DNA from: Oscillospiraceae bacterium
GTDB taxonomy: Bacteria > Bacillota > Clostridia > Oscillospirales > Oscillospiraceae
Length of the DNA stretch: 64,000 nucleotides
Assembly (NCBI GenBank): GCA_017458085.1
Contig: JAFTGE010000026.1
Coordinates: 1-64,000 of the forward strand
Direction: 5' to 3'
The notes under the pieces were generated by a model, which was not told the origin of the DNA, made no database searches, and saw nothing but the letters and a program-made list of their open reading frames with translations. The translations under genes were made by a program, and so were the position numbers. This document shows, piece by piece, positions 34,313-43,474 of the stretch. How positions within the stretch are numbered: the stretch's first letter is position 1; each line of letters opens with the position of its first letter.

Positions 34313-37300
34313 TTGTACTTAAAAGCACTGGAGATTCAGGGCTTCAAATCCTTCCCGGATAAGACGCGCCTGAGCTTTGAAAAGAATATCACCGCCATTG
34401 TCGGACCCAACGGCTCCGGCAAGTCCAACATCTCCGACGCGATTTTGTGGGTCATGGGCGAGCAGCGCTCCAAGGCCCTGCGCGGCAGCAAGATGGAGGA
34501 TGTCATCTTCGGCGGCACGGCCAAGCGCGGCGCCCTGGGCTACGCGCAGGTCTCACTGATCATCGACAATACCGACCGCATCTTCGACTCGGACGCCAGC
34601 GAGGTCATGCTTACCCGGCGCTATTACCGCAGCGGAGAGAGCGAATACTATATTAACCGCGAGGCCGTGCGCCTCAAGGATATCAACAGCCTGCTGATGG
34701 ACACCGGCCTCGGCCGCGACGGGTACTCCATCATCGGCCAGGGCCGCATTGCCGAGATCGTCTCCTCCCGCAGCACCGATCGGCGCGACGTGTTTGAGGA
34801 GGCCGCCGGCATCTCCCGCTTCCGTTACCGCAAGGAGGAGGCCGAGCGCAAGCTGGAAAAGACGGAGGAAAATCTTCTCCGGATCAACGATAAGATCGAG
34901 GAATTGGAGCTGCAGGTCGGCCCGCTGAAGAAGCAGGCAGAGGTTGCCAAGCAGTATCTGCTGCTGCGTGACGAGCTGCGCGTGGCGGAGATCTCCGTCT
35001 GGATGGCGACGCTGGACAAGCTGCACGCCCAGTCCGCGGACGTAAACCGGGAGTATGAGCAGGTTTCGCTTGAGCTGGAACAGGCCAAGGAAGCCTTGCG
35101 CGCGCTCTATGCCTCCTCCGAGGGCATCAGCGAGCGCATGCACCGCAAGGACGTCGAGACCGAGCAGGCACGCGAACGCCTCTCGGCTGTCGAGGGGCAG
35201 GCCGCTCAGTGCGAGTCTCTGGCGGCGGTCCTGCGCGCGGACGTCAAGAGCACCGAGGAGAGCATGCGGCGCATGCTGGGCGATATCGCCGAGCAGGAAA
35301 ACCGCGTGCACGAGGTGCAGAAGAATATCGACACCTCCAATACCCGCATGGAGGAAATCGAACAGGCCCTCAAGGAAAACCGCGAGGAGAGCACCCGTAA
35401 CCAGAACGCCCTGGACGGGGCGCGCCTGAAGCTCAAAAGCCGCGAGGGGAATCTGGAGCTTTTGACCGAGAAGGCCAACCGCCTGGCTGTGGACGGGCGT
35501 ACCATGGACGCGCGCATCAAGCTCTTGAGCGATATGGAGCGGGATTTTGAGGGCTATTCCAAGGCCGTCAAAAGCGTCATGCGCGAGGCCGGGCGCGGCA
35601 ATCTCAAGGGTATCCACGCGCCGGTGGCAAACCTCATCCGAACCGACGATGAGTTTGCTCTGGCCATCGAAACCGCACTCGGCGCCGCGGCGCAGAATAT
35701 CGTCACCGATACCATGAACGACGGCCGCAGTGCCATTGAATACCTCAAGCGCAGCGATTCCGGCCGCGCCACCTTCCTGGCGCTGGACACTGTGAAGGGC
35801 GCCGTCATGAAGGACGCGCCGGAGCGCGACCCCGGCTTTGTGGGTGTCGCCTCGGAGCTGGTGGACTGTGAGGAGCGATACCGCGGCGTTGTCGCCAGTC
35901 TCCTTGGCCGCACGGTGATTGCCGAGGCGCTGCCCGACGCCATCCGCATGTCCAAGCAGAGCGGCAACCGCCTGCGTATTGTGACGCTGGACGGCCAGCT
36001 GATCAGTCCCGGCGGCGCCATGACCGGCGGCAGCAGTGCGCGCGGCAGCGGCATCCTCTCCCGCGCAAACGAGCTGGAAAAACTGTCAAAAAAACGGGAG
36101 AAGCAGCGCGCGGAGGAAAAGACCTGCGCCCAGGAGCTGGAGCGGGCGCGGGCAGATTTGGCCGCGGTGCGCTATCAAATGGATCTGAGTCTGGAGGAAC
36201 AGTCGGAGATCAGAAGCCGTCAGTCCTCTCTGGAAGCGGAAAAGCGCGCGGTCGTCAGCGCTACAGCGCAGATGAAGCTGCTGCTGGAAAGTCTCAGCGG
36301 AGACAGCGCCCAGCGGCATAAGGCCGTCGATGACTTTCAGCAGAAGATCGAGGGCTTTCAGGCGCGGCTGAAGGAGAAGGAAGCGGAGCTTGCCGCCATC
36401 AACGAAAAGGCCGCCGCCATCCGTGAGGAGATTGCCCGGATCAGCCAGAGCAAGCTGGAGCTGGAGGGCAAGCGCACCCGCGCCGACAAGGAGGCCCAGG
36501 CCCGCAATGCCGAGATCCTCGATCTGGAGCGCCGCTCGGCCCGCATCGAGCAGAAGAAGCTCCAGGCCGATATGGAGGAAAAGCAGATCCTCAACCGCCT
36601 GTGGGAGAGCTATGAGCTCAGCCACAGCGCCGCCCAGTCTCTGCGCCAGCCGATCGAGAGCCTGACCAAGGCCAATAAAAATGTCAACGATCTGCGCTCC
36701 CGTATCAGCGCTCTCGGCACGCCGAACCTCGGCGCCATCGACGAGTATGAGCGCGTCAGCACCCGCTACGATTTTCTCAGTGAGCAGCGCGCCGATGTGG
36801 ACAAGGCCAAGGGGGAGCTGCTGGATATCATCAAGGACATCACCGGGCAGATGGAGGAGGTCTTTGTCGCCCGGTTTCAGGAGATCGACGCCTGCTTCCG
36901 GGAGACCTTCCTCGAACTCTTCGGCGGGGGCAAGGCCTCGCTTCAATTGGAGGACGAGCATGATGTCCTCAATTGCGGCATCGACATCAAGGTGCAGCCA
37001 CCCGGCAAGGCCCTGTCCAACATCAGCCTGCTCTCCGGCGGCGAGATGGCCTTTGTGGCCATCGCGCTGTACTTTGCGATCCTGAAGGTGCGGCCCACGC
37101 CGTTTTGTGTCATGGACGAGATCGAGGCCGCCCTGGACGACGCCAACGTCAACCGCTATGCCGACTACATGCGCAAGATGTCCGACAAGACGCAGTTTCT
37201 GGTCATCACCCACCGCCGCGGCACTATGGAGGAGGCCGACATGCTCTACGGCGTGACCATGCAGGAGAAGGGCGTCTCCACGGTCATCGAGCTGGATTTG

Positions 37301-37330
37301 GAGAGCGCGCAGAAAACTTTGGAGGAATAA
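34313..37330 (+). CDS. smc: Chromosome segregation protein SMC, short-armed
   Basis: A 1005-residue condensin ATPase. Walker A GPNGSGKSN (31-39), N-terminal coiled coil about 165-410, hinge about 411-580 (YSKAVKSVMREAG to GAMTGGSSARGSG), return coiled coil about 585-800, ATPase signature LLSGGEMAFVAIAL near 906 and Walker B FCVMDEIEAALDD near 931. All functional modules are present, but the protein is about 180 residues shorter than typical Firmicutes SMC (about 1186). The loss is shared by both arms, so it is a consistent shortening rather than a truncation. The basic residue usual after SGGE is Met here. The start is TTG 34313 behind AGGGG. ftsY follows after one base. Confidence 0.95.
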   Translation: MYLKALEIQGFKSFPDKTRLSFEKNITAIVGPNGSGKSNISDAILWVMGEQRSKALRGSKMEDVIFGGTAKRGALGYAQVSLIIDNTDRIFDSDASEVMLTRRYYRSGESEYYINREAVRLKDINSLLMDTGLGRDGYSIIGQGRIAEIVSSRSTDRRDVFEEAAGISRFRYRKEEAERKLEKTEENLLRINDKIEELELQVGPLKKQAEVAKQYLLLRDELRVAEISVWMATLDKLHAQSADVNREYEQVSLELEQAKEALRALYASSEGISERMHRKDVETEQARERLSAVEGQAAQCESLAAVLRADVKSTEESMRRMLGDIAEQENRVHEVQKNIDTSNTRMEEIEQALKENREESTRNQNALDGARLKLKSREGNLELLTEKANRLAVDGRTMDARIKLLSDMERDFEGYSKAVKSVMREAGRGNLKGIHAPVANLIRTDDEFALAIETALGAAAQNIVTDTMNDGRSAIEYLKRSDSGRATFLALDTVKGAVMKDAPERDPGFVGVASELVDCEERYRGVVASLLGRTVIAEALPDAIRMSKQSGNRLRIVTLDGQLISPGGAMTGGSSARGSGILSRANELEKLSKKREKQRAEEKTCAQELERARADLAAVRYQMDLSLEEQSEIRSRQSSLEAEKRAVVSATAQMKLLLESLSGDSAQRHKAVDDFQQKIEGFQARLKEKEAELAAINEKAAAIREEIARISQSKLELEGKRTRADKEAQARNAEILDLERRSARIEQKKLQADMEEKQILNRLWESYELSHSAAQSLRQPIESLTKANKNVNDLRSRISALGTPNLGAIDEYERVSTRYDFLSEQRADVDKAKGELLDIIKDITGQMEEVFVARFQEIDACFRETFLELFGGGKASLQLEDEHDVLNCGIDIKVQPPGKALSNISLLSGGEMAFVAIALYFAILKVRPTPFCVMDEIEAALDDANVNRYADYMRKMSDKTQFLVITHRRGTMEEADMLYGVTMQEKGVSTVIELDLESAQKTLEE

Positions 37331-37331
37331 G

Positions 37332-38240
37332 ATGGGCTTTTTTGACAAAATCTTTTCGGGCCTGACCAAGACCCGCGTGAATATGGAGGATCTGGAGGAG
37401 ATCTTCCGCAACTATGAGCCGGACAGCGACGACTTCTTCGACGAGCTCGAGGAGATGCTGATCATGGCCGACATGGGTGTGGAGACCGTGGACAAGGTGG
37501 TTACCTCCATGCATTACATCTGCTTTGACAAGAACATCAAGCGCGGCGACAAGGCCCGCGAGTGCCTGATCCAGGAGCTTTCAAAGGAGCTGGACGCGGG
37601 GGACACCGCGCTCAAGCTCGACACCAAGCCCTCGGTGATCCTGATGGTCGGCGTCAACGGCGTCGGCAAGACCACCACCATCGGCAAACTCGCCGCCCAG
37701 CTGAAGCAGCAGGGGAAGAAGGTCCTGCTCTGCGCGGGGGACACCTTCCGTGCCGCCGCCGCCGAGCAGCTCGGCATCTGGGCCGATCGCGCGGGCGCCG
37801 ATCTTGTCCGCCACGAGGAAGGCAGCGACCCCGCCGCCGTCGTCTTTGACGGCATCAGCGCCGGCAAGGCCCGCGGCACCGACGTCATCATCATCGACAC
37901 CGCCGGCCGCCTGCACAACAAGCAAAACCTCATGAACGAGCTGTCGAAGATGCGCCGCATCATCGACCGGGAGCTGCCCGACGCCGATGTGGAGACGCTC
38001 ATGGTGCTCGACGCCACCACCGGGCAGAACGGGCTCATGCAGGCCAAGCAGTTCCTGGAGTCGGCCGGCATCACCGGCATCGTGCTGACCAAGCTCGACG
38101 GCACGGCCAAGGGCGGCGTGGTCTTCGCCATCGCCCATGAGCTGAAGCTGCCGGTCAAGTTCGTCGGCGTGGGCGAGGGGATCGACGATCTCATCCCCTT
38201 CAACGCCAAGGACTATATCGAGGCCCTGTTTAAGGCGTAA
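37332..38240 (+). CDS. ftsY: Signal recognition particle receptor FtsY
   Basis: A 302-residue SRP GTPase that docks ribosome-nascent-chain-SRP complexes at the membrane. After a short N domain (residues 1-95), the G domain shows GVNGVGKTTTIGKLA (107-121), DTFRAAAAEQL, DTAGRLHNKQNL, LTKLDGTAKGG and GVGEGIDDL. The acidic A domain found in enterobacteria is absent, normal for Firmicutes. It is co-transcribed with smc. Confidence 0.97.
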   Translation: MGFFDKIFSGLTKTRVNMEDLEEIFRNYEPDSDDFFDELEEMLIMADMGVETVDKVVTSMHYICFDKNIKRGDKARECLIQELSKELDAGDTALKLDTKPSVILMVGVNGVGKTTTIGKLAAQLKQQGKKVLLCAGDTFRAAAAEQLGIWADRAGADLVRHEEGSDPAAVVFDGISAGKARGTDVIIIDTAGRLHNKQNLMNELSKMRRIIDRELPDADVETLMVLDATTGQNGLMQAKQFLESAGITGIVLTKLDGTAKGGVVFAIAHELKLPVKFVGVGEGIDDLIPFNAKDYIEALFKA

Positions 38241-38264
38241 AAACAGAAAGGAACGGTTACAATT

Positions 38265-38576
38265 ATGCCCATAACAAGTAAGCAGCGCGCCCAGCTGAGA
38301 GGAATGGCCATGTCTGAGGACACCATCATCCAGATCGGCAAGGGCGGCATCACCGACAGCGTGATCGAATCCGTCTCCTCCGCGCTTCGGGCCAGAGAGC
38401 TGGTCAAGGGCCGGGTGCTGGAAAACTCCATGCTCACCGCACGCGAAGCCTGCGACGCCTTGTGCGAGGCCTGCCGTGCCGAGGGCGTGCAGGTGATCGG
38501 CACCAAGTTCGTCCTCTATAAACGCAACGAGAAGGAACCGAAGATCGAGCTGATAAAGGACAAAAAGAAAAAATGA
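38265..38576 (+). CDS. yhbY: CRM/YhbY-domain RNA-binding protein
   Basis: A 103-residue ribosome-associated RNA-binding protein. The CRM fold is shown by KQRAQLRGMAMSEDTIIQIGKGGITDSVIE and the GTKFVLYKRN near the C-terminus, followed by a lysine tail. It is known from E. coli as a 50S precursor-binding factor. It starts 24 bases after ftsY behind GAAAGGAAC and overlaps nadD by four bases. Confidence 0.92.
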   Translation: MPITSKQRAQLRGMAMSEDTIIQIGKGGITDSVIESVSSALRARELVKGRVLENSMLTAREACDALCEACRAEGVQVIGTKFVLYKRNEKEPKIELIKDKKKK

Positions 38577-39736
38577 AAATTGCCATCTACGGCGGCAGCT
38601 TCAATCCCCCGCATATCGGACATGTGGAGGCGGCCCGTTCCGTTGCCGAGCAGCTGCGGCCGGACAAGTTTCTGATCATCCCCACCAATATCCCGCCGCA
38701 TAAGGAGCTGGAGGAGAACAGCCCCAGTCCCGCCCAGCGGCTGGACTTTTGCCGCATGGCCTTCGCGGATATCCCGGGGGCCGAGGTCTCCGATATGGAG
38801 ATTGTGCGCGAGGGGCGCAGCTACACCGCCGACACGGTGGACATCCTTCGTCAAACGTACCCGGAGGCGGAGCTGGTCATCGTGATGGGAACGGACATGT
38901 TCCTGAGCTTTCGCACCTGGTATCGCTATCAGTACCTGCTGGACAGCTGCACGCTGGCGGTGCTTGGCCGGGAGGAATTTGACGACCGGGAGATCCTGGC
39001 CTTCAAGGAGGAGCTGGAGGCGGAAAACGGCGCGAAGATTGTGCTGGTGCCGCACCAGCCGCTGCCCATGAGCTCCACCGAGATCCGCCAGCGGCTGCGC
39101 ATGGGCCTCGGCGCCGAGCTGCTGCCGGAGAGCGTGTATGCCGCGATCATCCGCCAGGGCTGCTATGACGCAAAGCCGGAGCTGACCTGGCTGCGTGAGC
39201 GGACGATGCCCTATCTCAGCGCCAACCGCGTGGCCCATGTCACCGGCGTGGAGAGTCAGGCGGTCATGCTCGCCATGCGCTGGGGGGAGGACCCGGATAC
39301 CGCCGCCGTAGCCGGTATCCTGCACGACATCACCAAGAGCTTTGATGCCGAGAAACAGTTGAAACTGTGCGATAAATATGGTATTATGCTCCAAGACGCG
39401 GAACGGGAGACCCCGGCCCTGCTGCATGCCCGCACGGGCGCGGCGCTGGCACGGGAGCTGTTCGGCGTGTCGGACGAAATCTACAGTGCCATCCGTTGGC
39501 ACACCACCGGCAAGCCGGACATGACCACGCTGGAAAAAATCATTTATCTGGCCGACTTTACCGAGCCGACCCGTGACTTCGACGGGGTGGAGGAATTGCG
39601 CGAGCTGAGCTTTGAGGATCTGGACAAGGCTATGGCGCTGGGTCTGCGCATGAGCATTGAGGAGATTCGCGCCCGCGGAGCCGAACCCTTTAGCGACACC
39701 CTGGAAGCATACGAATGGTTTAACCGTACGGAATAG
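38573..39736 (+). CDS. nadD: NadD-YqeK fusion: nicotinate-nucleotide adenylyltransferase plus HD hydrolase
   Basis: A 387-residue two-domain protein. Residues 1-195 are NaMN adenylyltransferase for NAD synthesis: MKIAIYGGSFNPPHIGHVEA with the (H/T)xGH motif, PTNIPPHK and the C-terminal SSTEIRQRL. Residues about 205-385 are a YqeK-type HD domain (NRVAHVTGVESQAV, ILHDITKSF, IRWHTTGKPDM). In many Firmicutes nadD and yqeK are adjacent separate genes. YqeK homologues hydrolyse diadenosine tetraphosphate (Ap4A). The start overlaps the yhbY stop; TAG ends it 13 bases before rsfS. Confidence 0.93.
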   Translation: MKIAIYGGSFNPPHIGHVEAARSVAEQLRPDKFLIIPTNIPPHKELEENSPSPAQRLDFCRMAFADIPGAEVSDMEIVREGRSYTADTVDILRQTYPEAELVIVMGTDMFLSFRTWYRYQYLLDSCTLAVLGREEFDDREILAFKEELEAENGAKIVLVPHQPLPMSSTEIRQRLRMGLGAELLPESVYAAIIRQGCYDAKPELTWLRERTMPYLSANRVAHVTGVESQAVMLAMRWGEDPDTAAVAGILHDITKSFDAEKQLKLCDKYGIMLQDAERETPALLHARTGAALARELFGVSDEIYSAIRWHTTGKPDMTTLEKIIYLADFTEPTRDFDGVEELRELSFEDLDKAMALGLRMSIEEIRARGAEPFSDTLEAYEWFNRTE

Positions 39737-39749
39737 AGGAGGAATATAA

Positions 39750-40109
39750 ATGCTGACTGCCGCACAAATCGCCGCCATCGCCGCCAAGGCGCTGGAGGAT
39801 AAGAAAGCAAAGGACGTCAAGGTGCTCTGCACCACCAACCAGACCGTGCTGGCCGATTACTTTGTCATCTGCAACGGCACCTCCTCCACGCATATCAAGG
39901 CGCTGGTTGACGAGGTGGATAAGCAGCTTTCCGAAGCGGGCGAGCCGCCCACGCGTCGCGAGGGCCTGCGCTCGGATATCTGGGTGCTGATGGACTTCGG
40001 CTGTGTGATCGTGCACGTGTTCACCGACGAGGCCCGCAAGTTCTATGATCTGGAGCGCCTGTGGAGCGATTCTGAGGTGGTGGATGTCTCATCCCTTCCG
40101 AGCCCCTGA
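39750..40109 (+). CDS. rsfS: Ribosomal silencing factor RsfS
   Basis: A 119-residue factor that binds uL14 and blocks subunit joining. Motifs are DVKVLCTTNQTVLADYFVIC, GTSSTHIKAL and SDIWVLMDFGCVIVHVFTDEARKFYDLERLW, with normal length. It starts behind AGAGGAGG 13 bases after nadD-yqeK and lies 54 bases upstream of leuS, the usual order in Firmicutes. Confidence 0.96.
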   Translation: MLTAAQIAAIAAKALEDKKAKDVKVLCTTNQTVLADYFVICNGTSSTHIKALVDEVDKQLSEAGEPPTRREGLRSDIWVLMDFGCVIVHVFTDEARKFYDLERLWSDSEVVDVSSLPSP

Positions 40110-40163
40110 TTACAGGGGCATGCGGCTTATAAAAATAAATTTTGAAGGAAGAGATGATCCATC

Positions 40164-42671
40164 ATGAGATACGATTTCGCAGCCATTGAAAAAAAGTGGC
40201 AGGATAACTGGGAGCAGACCAAACCTTATGCCGCCGTCACCGGCGATCCCCGGCCCAAGTTCTACGGCCTGATCGAGTTTCCGTACCCCTCCGCGGCGGG
40301 CCTGCACGTCGGCCATCCGCGGCCCTTTACCGCCATCGACATTGTCACCCGCAAAAAGAGAATGGAGGGCTACAACGTCCTGTTCCCCATCGGCTTTGAC
40401 GCCTTTGGCCTGCCGACGGAGAACTTTGCCATCAAGAACCATATCCACCCCGCCATCGTCACCAAGCAGAATATCGAGAACTTCACCCGCCAGCTGAAAA
40501 TGCTCGGCTACGGCTTTGACTGGGACCGCGTGGTGGACACCACCGATCCGCAGTACTATAAGTGGACCCAGTGGATCTTCCTGCAGATGTTCAAGCAGGG
40601 CCTGGCCTACAAGACCACCATGCCCATCAACTGGTGCACCAGCTGCAAGTGCGGCCTGGCCAATGAGGAGGTCGTCGAGGGTGTGTGCGAGCGCTGCGGC
40701 AGCCCGGTCATCCGCAAGGAAAAGAGCCAGTGGATGCTGCGCATCACCAAGTACGCCGACCGCCTGATCGACGATCTGGACGATCTGGATTATATCGAGC
40801 GCGTCAAGACCCAGCAGAAGAACTGGATCGGCCGCTCCTACGGCACCGAGATCACCTTTAAGACCAACACCCCGGACGACATCACCGTCTACACCACCCG
40901 TGCCGACACCCTGTTCGGCACCACCTACGTGGTCATCTCCCCGGAGCATCCGCTGCTGAATCAGTGGAAGGGGCAGATCACCAACTGGGACGAGGTGGAG
41001 GCTTATAAGGAGGCCGCGGCCCGCAAGTCCGACTTTGAACGCGGAGAGCTCAACAAGGACAAGACCGGCGTCCGCCTGGATGGCATCGAGGTCGTCAATC
41101 CCGCCACCGGCAAGCTCCTGCCCATGTTCGTGTCCGACTACGTCCTTATGGGCTACGGCACCGGCATCGTCATGGGCGTTCCCGGCCATGACCAGCGTGA
41201 CTGGGATTTCGCCACCAAGTTCGGCCTGCCCATCATCGAGGTCGTCTCCGGCGGCGATATCACCAAGGAAGCCTTTGTCGCCAAGGACGACAAGGCCATC
41301 ATGGTCAATTCCGGCTTCCTCAACGGTATGACCGTCAAGGAGGCCATCCCCGCCATGAAAGCCTACGCCATCGAACAGGGCTTCGGCAAGGAGAAGGTCA
41401 ACTACAAGCTGCGCGACTGGGTCTTTACCCGCCAGCGTTATTGGGGCGAACCGATCCCCCTCGTCAACTGCCCGGACTGCGGCTGGGTCGCCATTCCCGA
41501 GAGCGAGCTGCCCCTGGTGCTGCCCAATGTGGAGAGCTATGAGCCCACCGACGACGGCGAGAGCCCGCTTTCCAAGATGACCGACTGGGTCAACACCACC
41601 TGCCCCTGCTGCGGAAAGCCCGCCAAGCGCGAGACCGACACCATGCCCAACTGGGCCGGCTCCTGCTGGTACTATCTGCGCTACATGGACCCCCACAACG
41701 ACGAAGCTCCTGTCAGCAAGGCGGCCGACGACTACTGGGGCCCGGTCGACTGGTACAACGGCGGCATGGAGCACACCACGCTCCACCTGCTCTACAGCCG
41801 CTTCTGGCATAAGTTCCTCTATGACATCGGCGTGGTGCACACCAAGGAGCCCTATGCCAAGCGCACCTCCCACGGCATGATCCTGGGCAAGAACCCCCAC
41901 TATGTGGGCAATGCCCAGACCGAGGAGGAGAAGCAGGCCCTCATCGAAAAGTACGGCAGCGAGGCGCTGCGTACCTCGGTAAAGATGTCCAAGTCCTTGG
42001 GCAACGTGGTCAATCCCGACGATGTGGTCAAGGCCTACGGCGCCGATACCATGCGCGTGTATATCATGTTCATCGGCGACTTTGAGAAGACGGCCACTTG
42101 GTCGGACGAGGCGGTGAAGGGCTCCAAGCGCTTTCTCGACCGCTGCTGGAACCTGATGGATCTGGCCAAGGACGACCCGGCTGTGACGGCCAAGAACGAG
42201 GCCACCATCCACAAGACCATCAAGAAGGTGGGCGAGGATATCGACACCCTCAAGATGAACACCGCCATCGCCCAGCTCATGACCATGGTCAACGAGTTTT
42301 ACTCCAACGGCTGCACCAAGGGCGACCTGGAGGTGCTGTGCCAGCTGCTCAGCCCCTTCGCCCCGCACATTGCCGAGGAAATGTGGGAGCAGCTGGGCTT
42401 TGCCGCCAAGCACGGCAAGATGGCCATGCAGATGCCTTGGCCCCAGTATGACGAGAGCAAGACCGTCGACGCCGAGCGCGAGATGGCCGTGCAGGTCAAC
42501 GGCAAGCTGCGCTCCACCATCGTGGTGCCGGCCGACGCCGATGAGGCGCATGTCATCGCCGCTGCCCTGGCCGACGAGAAGATCAAGCGCCAGATGCAGG
42601 GGATGGAGCTGGTCAAGACCATCGTGGTCAAGAACAAGATCATCAACCTCATCCTCAAGCCGCAAAAGTGA
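40164..42671 (+). CDS. leuS: Leucyl-tRNA synthetase
   Basis: An 835-residue class I aminoacyl-tRNA synthetase. The HIGH motif is HVGH (residues 48-51), the KMSKS loop is KMSKS starting near residue 607, and the CP1 editing domain (about 220-400) has [14 protein letters not shown] and [18 protein letters not shown]. Cys pairs for zinc occur in CTSCKCGL and CERCG. The length is normal. AAGGAAGAG precedes ATG 40164. The 54-base gap upstream is too short for a T-box leader. Confidence 0.97.
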   Translation: MRYDFAAIEKKWQDNWEQTKPYAAVTGDPRPKFYGLIEFPYPSAAGLHVGHPRPFTAIDIVTRKKRMEGYNVLFPIGFDAFGLPTENFAIKNHIHPAIVTKQNIENFTRQLKMLGYGFDWDRVVDTTDPQYYKWTQWIFLQMFKQGLAYKTTMPINWCTSCKCGLANEEVVEGVCERCGSPVIRKEKSQWMLRITKYADRLIDDLDDLDYIERVKTQQKNWIGRSYGTEITFKTNTPDDITVYTTRADTLFGTTYVVISPEHPLLNQWKGQITNWDEVEAYKEAAARKSDFERGELNKDKTGVRLDGIEVVNPATGKLLPMFVSDYVLMGYGTGIVMGVPGHDQRDWDFATKFGLPIIEVVSGGDITKEAFVAKDDKAIMVNSGFLNGMTVKEAIPAMKAYAIEQGFGKEKVNYKLRDWVFTRQRYWGEPIPLVNCPDCGWVAIPESELPLVLPNVESYEPTDDGESPLSKMTDWVNTTCPCCGKPAKRETDTMPNWAGSCWYYLRYMDPHNDEAPVSKAADDYWGPVDWYNGGMEHTTLHLLYSRFWHKFLYDIGVVHTKEPYAKRTSHGMILGKNPHYVGNAQTEEEKQALIEKYGSEALRTSVKMSKSLGNVVNPDDVVKAYGADTMRVYIMFIGDFEKTATWSDEAVKGSKRFLDRCWNLMDLAKDDPAVTAKNEATIHKTIKKVGEDIDTLKMNTAIAQLMTMVNEFYSNGCTKGDLEVLCQLLSPFAPHIAEEMWEQLGFAAKHGKMAMQMPWPQYDESKTVDAEREMAVQVNGKLRSTIVVPADADEAHVIAAALADEKIKRQMQGMELVKTIVVKNKIINLILKPQK

Positions 42672-42674
42672 GTG

Positions 42675-42703
42675 TTGACATTTGGCCTTTGAGCCTGTAT
42701 AAT
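42675..42703 (+). promoter_or_regulatory. Perfect-consensus sigma-A promoter of rpsU
   Basis: -35 TTGACA (42675-42680), 17-bp spacer, -10 TATAAT (42698-42703). Both hexamers are exact consensus, in line with high expression of a ribosomal protein. Confidence 0.9.
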
Positions 42704-42771
42704 ACCACTGTTAAAAGCCAATTCATTGGCCCTTGAAGCGCCGTGAGGCGTATTTGGAGGGAGGGAAATAC

Positions 42772-42957
42772 ATGTCTGAAATCTACGTCAAGGAAAACGA
42801 GTCTCTGGACAACGCTCTTAAGAGATTCAAGCGCAGCTGCGCGAAGTCCGGCGTTCTGGCCGACCTCAGAAAGAAGGAGTACTACCAGAGCCCCAGCGTG
42901 AAGCGCCGTAAGAAATCCGAGGCTGCCCGCAAGAATAAGAACAAGCGCTACTATTGA
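42772..42957 (+). CDS. rpsU: Small ribosomal subunit protein bS21
   Basis: A 61-residue basic ribosomal protein: [20 protein letters not shown] at the N-terminus and a C-terminal run of basic residues (KNKNKRYY), standard for bS21. ATG 42772 follows GGAGGGAGG; the longer frame from 42733 has no ribosome-binding site and is out of register with the family. It is driven by an exact-consensus promoter and ended by tandem hairpins. Confidence 0.95.
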   Translation: MSEIYVKENESLDNALKRFKRSCAKSGVLADLRKKEYYQSPSVKRRKKSEAARKNKNKRYY

Positions 42958-43166
42958 TCCGAATAAAGATTCCGTTCCTTTTGGCACAGCGTCATGAAGA
43001 TCGTGACGATGACCAAAAGCGGGAGGTATCAAGGAAATGAGCACACCGGAAACGGTGTGCTCATTTCCTATGTGCGCGGCTTTGACCGCGCACAGTTTTT
43101 TTGCGGCGGAATAAGCTGGTATGTTTTGCAGATGCCCGTTAGGAAATGCGCAGGAAAATCACGGGT
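42958..43166 (+). other. Intergenic region with two tandem hairpins after rpsU
   Basis: No gene is supported here. A perfect 16-bp stem (43032-43047 with 43054-43069, loop GGAAAC) is followed immediately by the terminator at 43071-43102. The first hairpin lacks a T-tract and may stabilise the rpsU mRNA end. Confidence 0.6.
43071..43102 (+). terminator. Intrinsic terminator of rpsU
   Basis: A 9-bp GC-rich stem (43071-43079 with 43086-43094) followed by G and T7. Confidence 0.92.
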
Positions 43167-43167
43167 A

Positions 43168-43201
43168 TTGACGCATTTGTTGATGCCAAAAGCGCTATAC
43201 T
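43168..43201 (+). promoter_or_regulatory. Pilus-type promoter 1 (direct-repeat geometry), adhesin
   Basis: TTGACG (43168-43173), N6, TTGATG (43180-43185), N10, -10 TATACT (43196-43201). The same spacing recurs before the pilin (49945) and the SipA-like gene (51765). There is no usual -35 at 17 bp. The leader to the adhesin start is about 270 nt. Confidence 0.65.
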
Positions 43202-43320
43202 GAAGGTGGAAAAAGGAAAAGCGTGAGAGCACAGTGGATATGAAATGGAATATTCTATAAAAATTTGAAGTATTTGTCCCTCTGTCGCGCCCTCGCTTAC
43301 CTGCCGTTTCCAAATATTCC

Positions 43321-43349
43321 TTGATTTTCCGACGGTTTGGTGATATAAT
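43321..43349 (+). promoter_or_regulatory. Second, conventional promoter of the adhesin gene
   Basis: -35 TTGATT (43321-43326), 17-bp spacer, perfect -10 TATAAT (43344-43349). The leader to ATG 43475 is about 118 nt, AT-rich and without an evident structure. Confidence 0.65.
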
Positions 43350-43474
43350 AACCATCTAATATTATGCCACAAAAATGATGCATAAAAATTCATTATCAAA
43401 GCATGAAAATGCCTTTAAGCGATTCGATGAATAAACCTTAAAACGCCGCACGAAATCGGAAGGAGGTGAGCGCG

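Noticed and set aside
40110..40163. T-box leader for leuS
   Set aside because: Only 54 bases separate rsfS and leuS and no T-box sequence or specifier loop is visible.
43037..43114. A 25-codon frame with a GGGAGG site downstream of rpsU
   Set aside because: It consists almost entirely of the two hairpins and the T-tract of the rpsU terminator region, so it is explained by structure.
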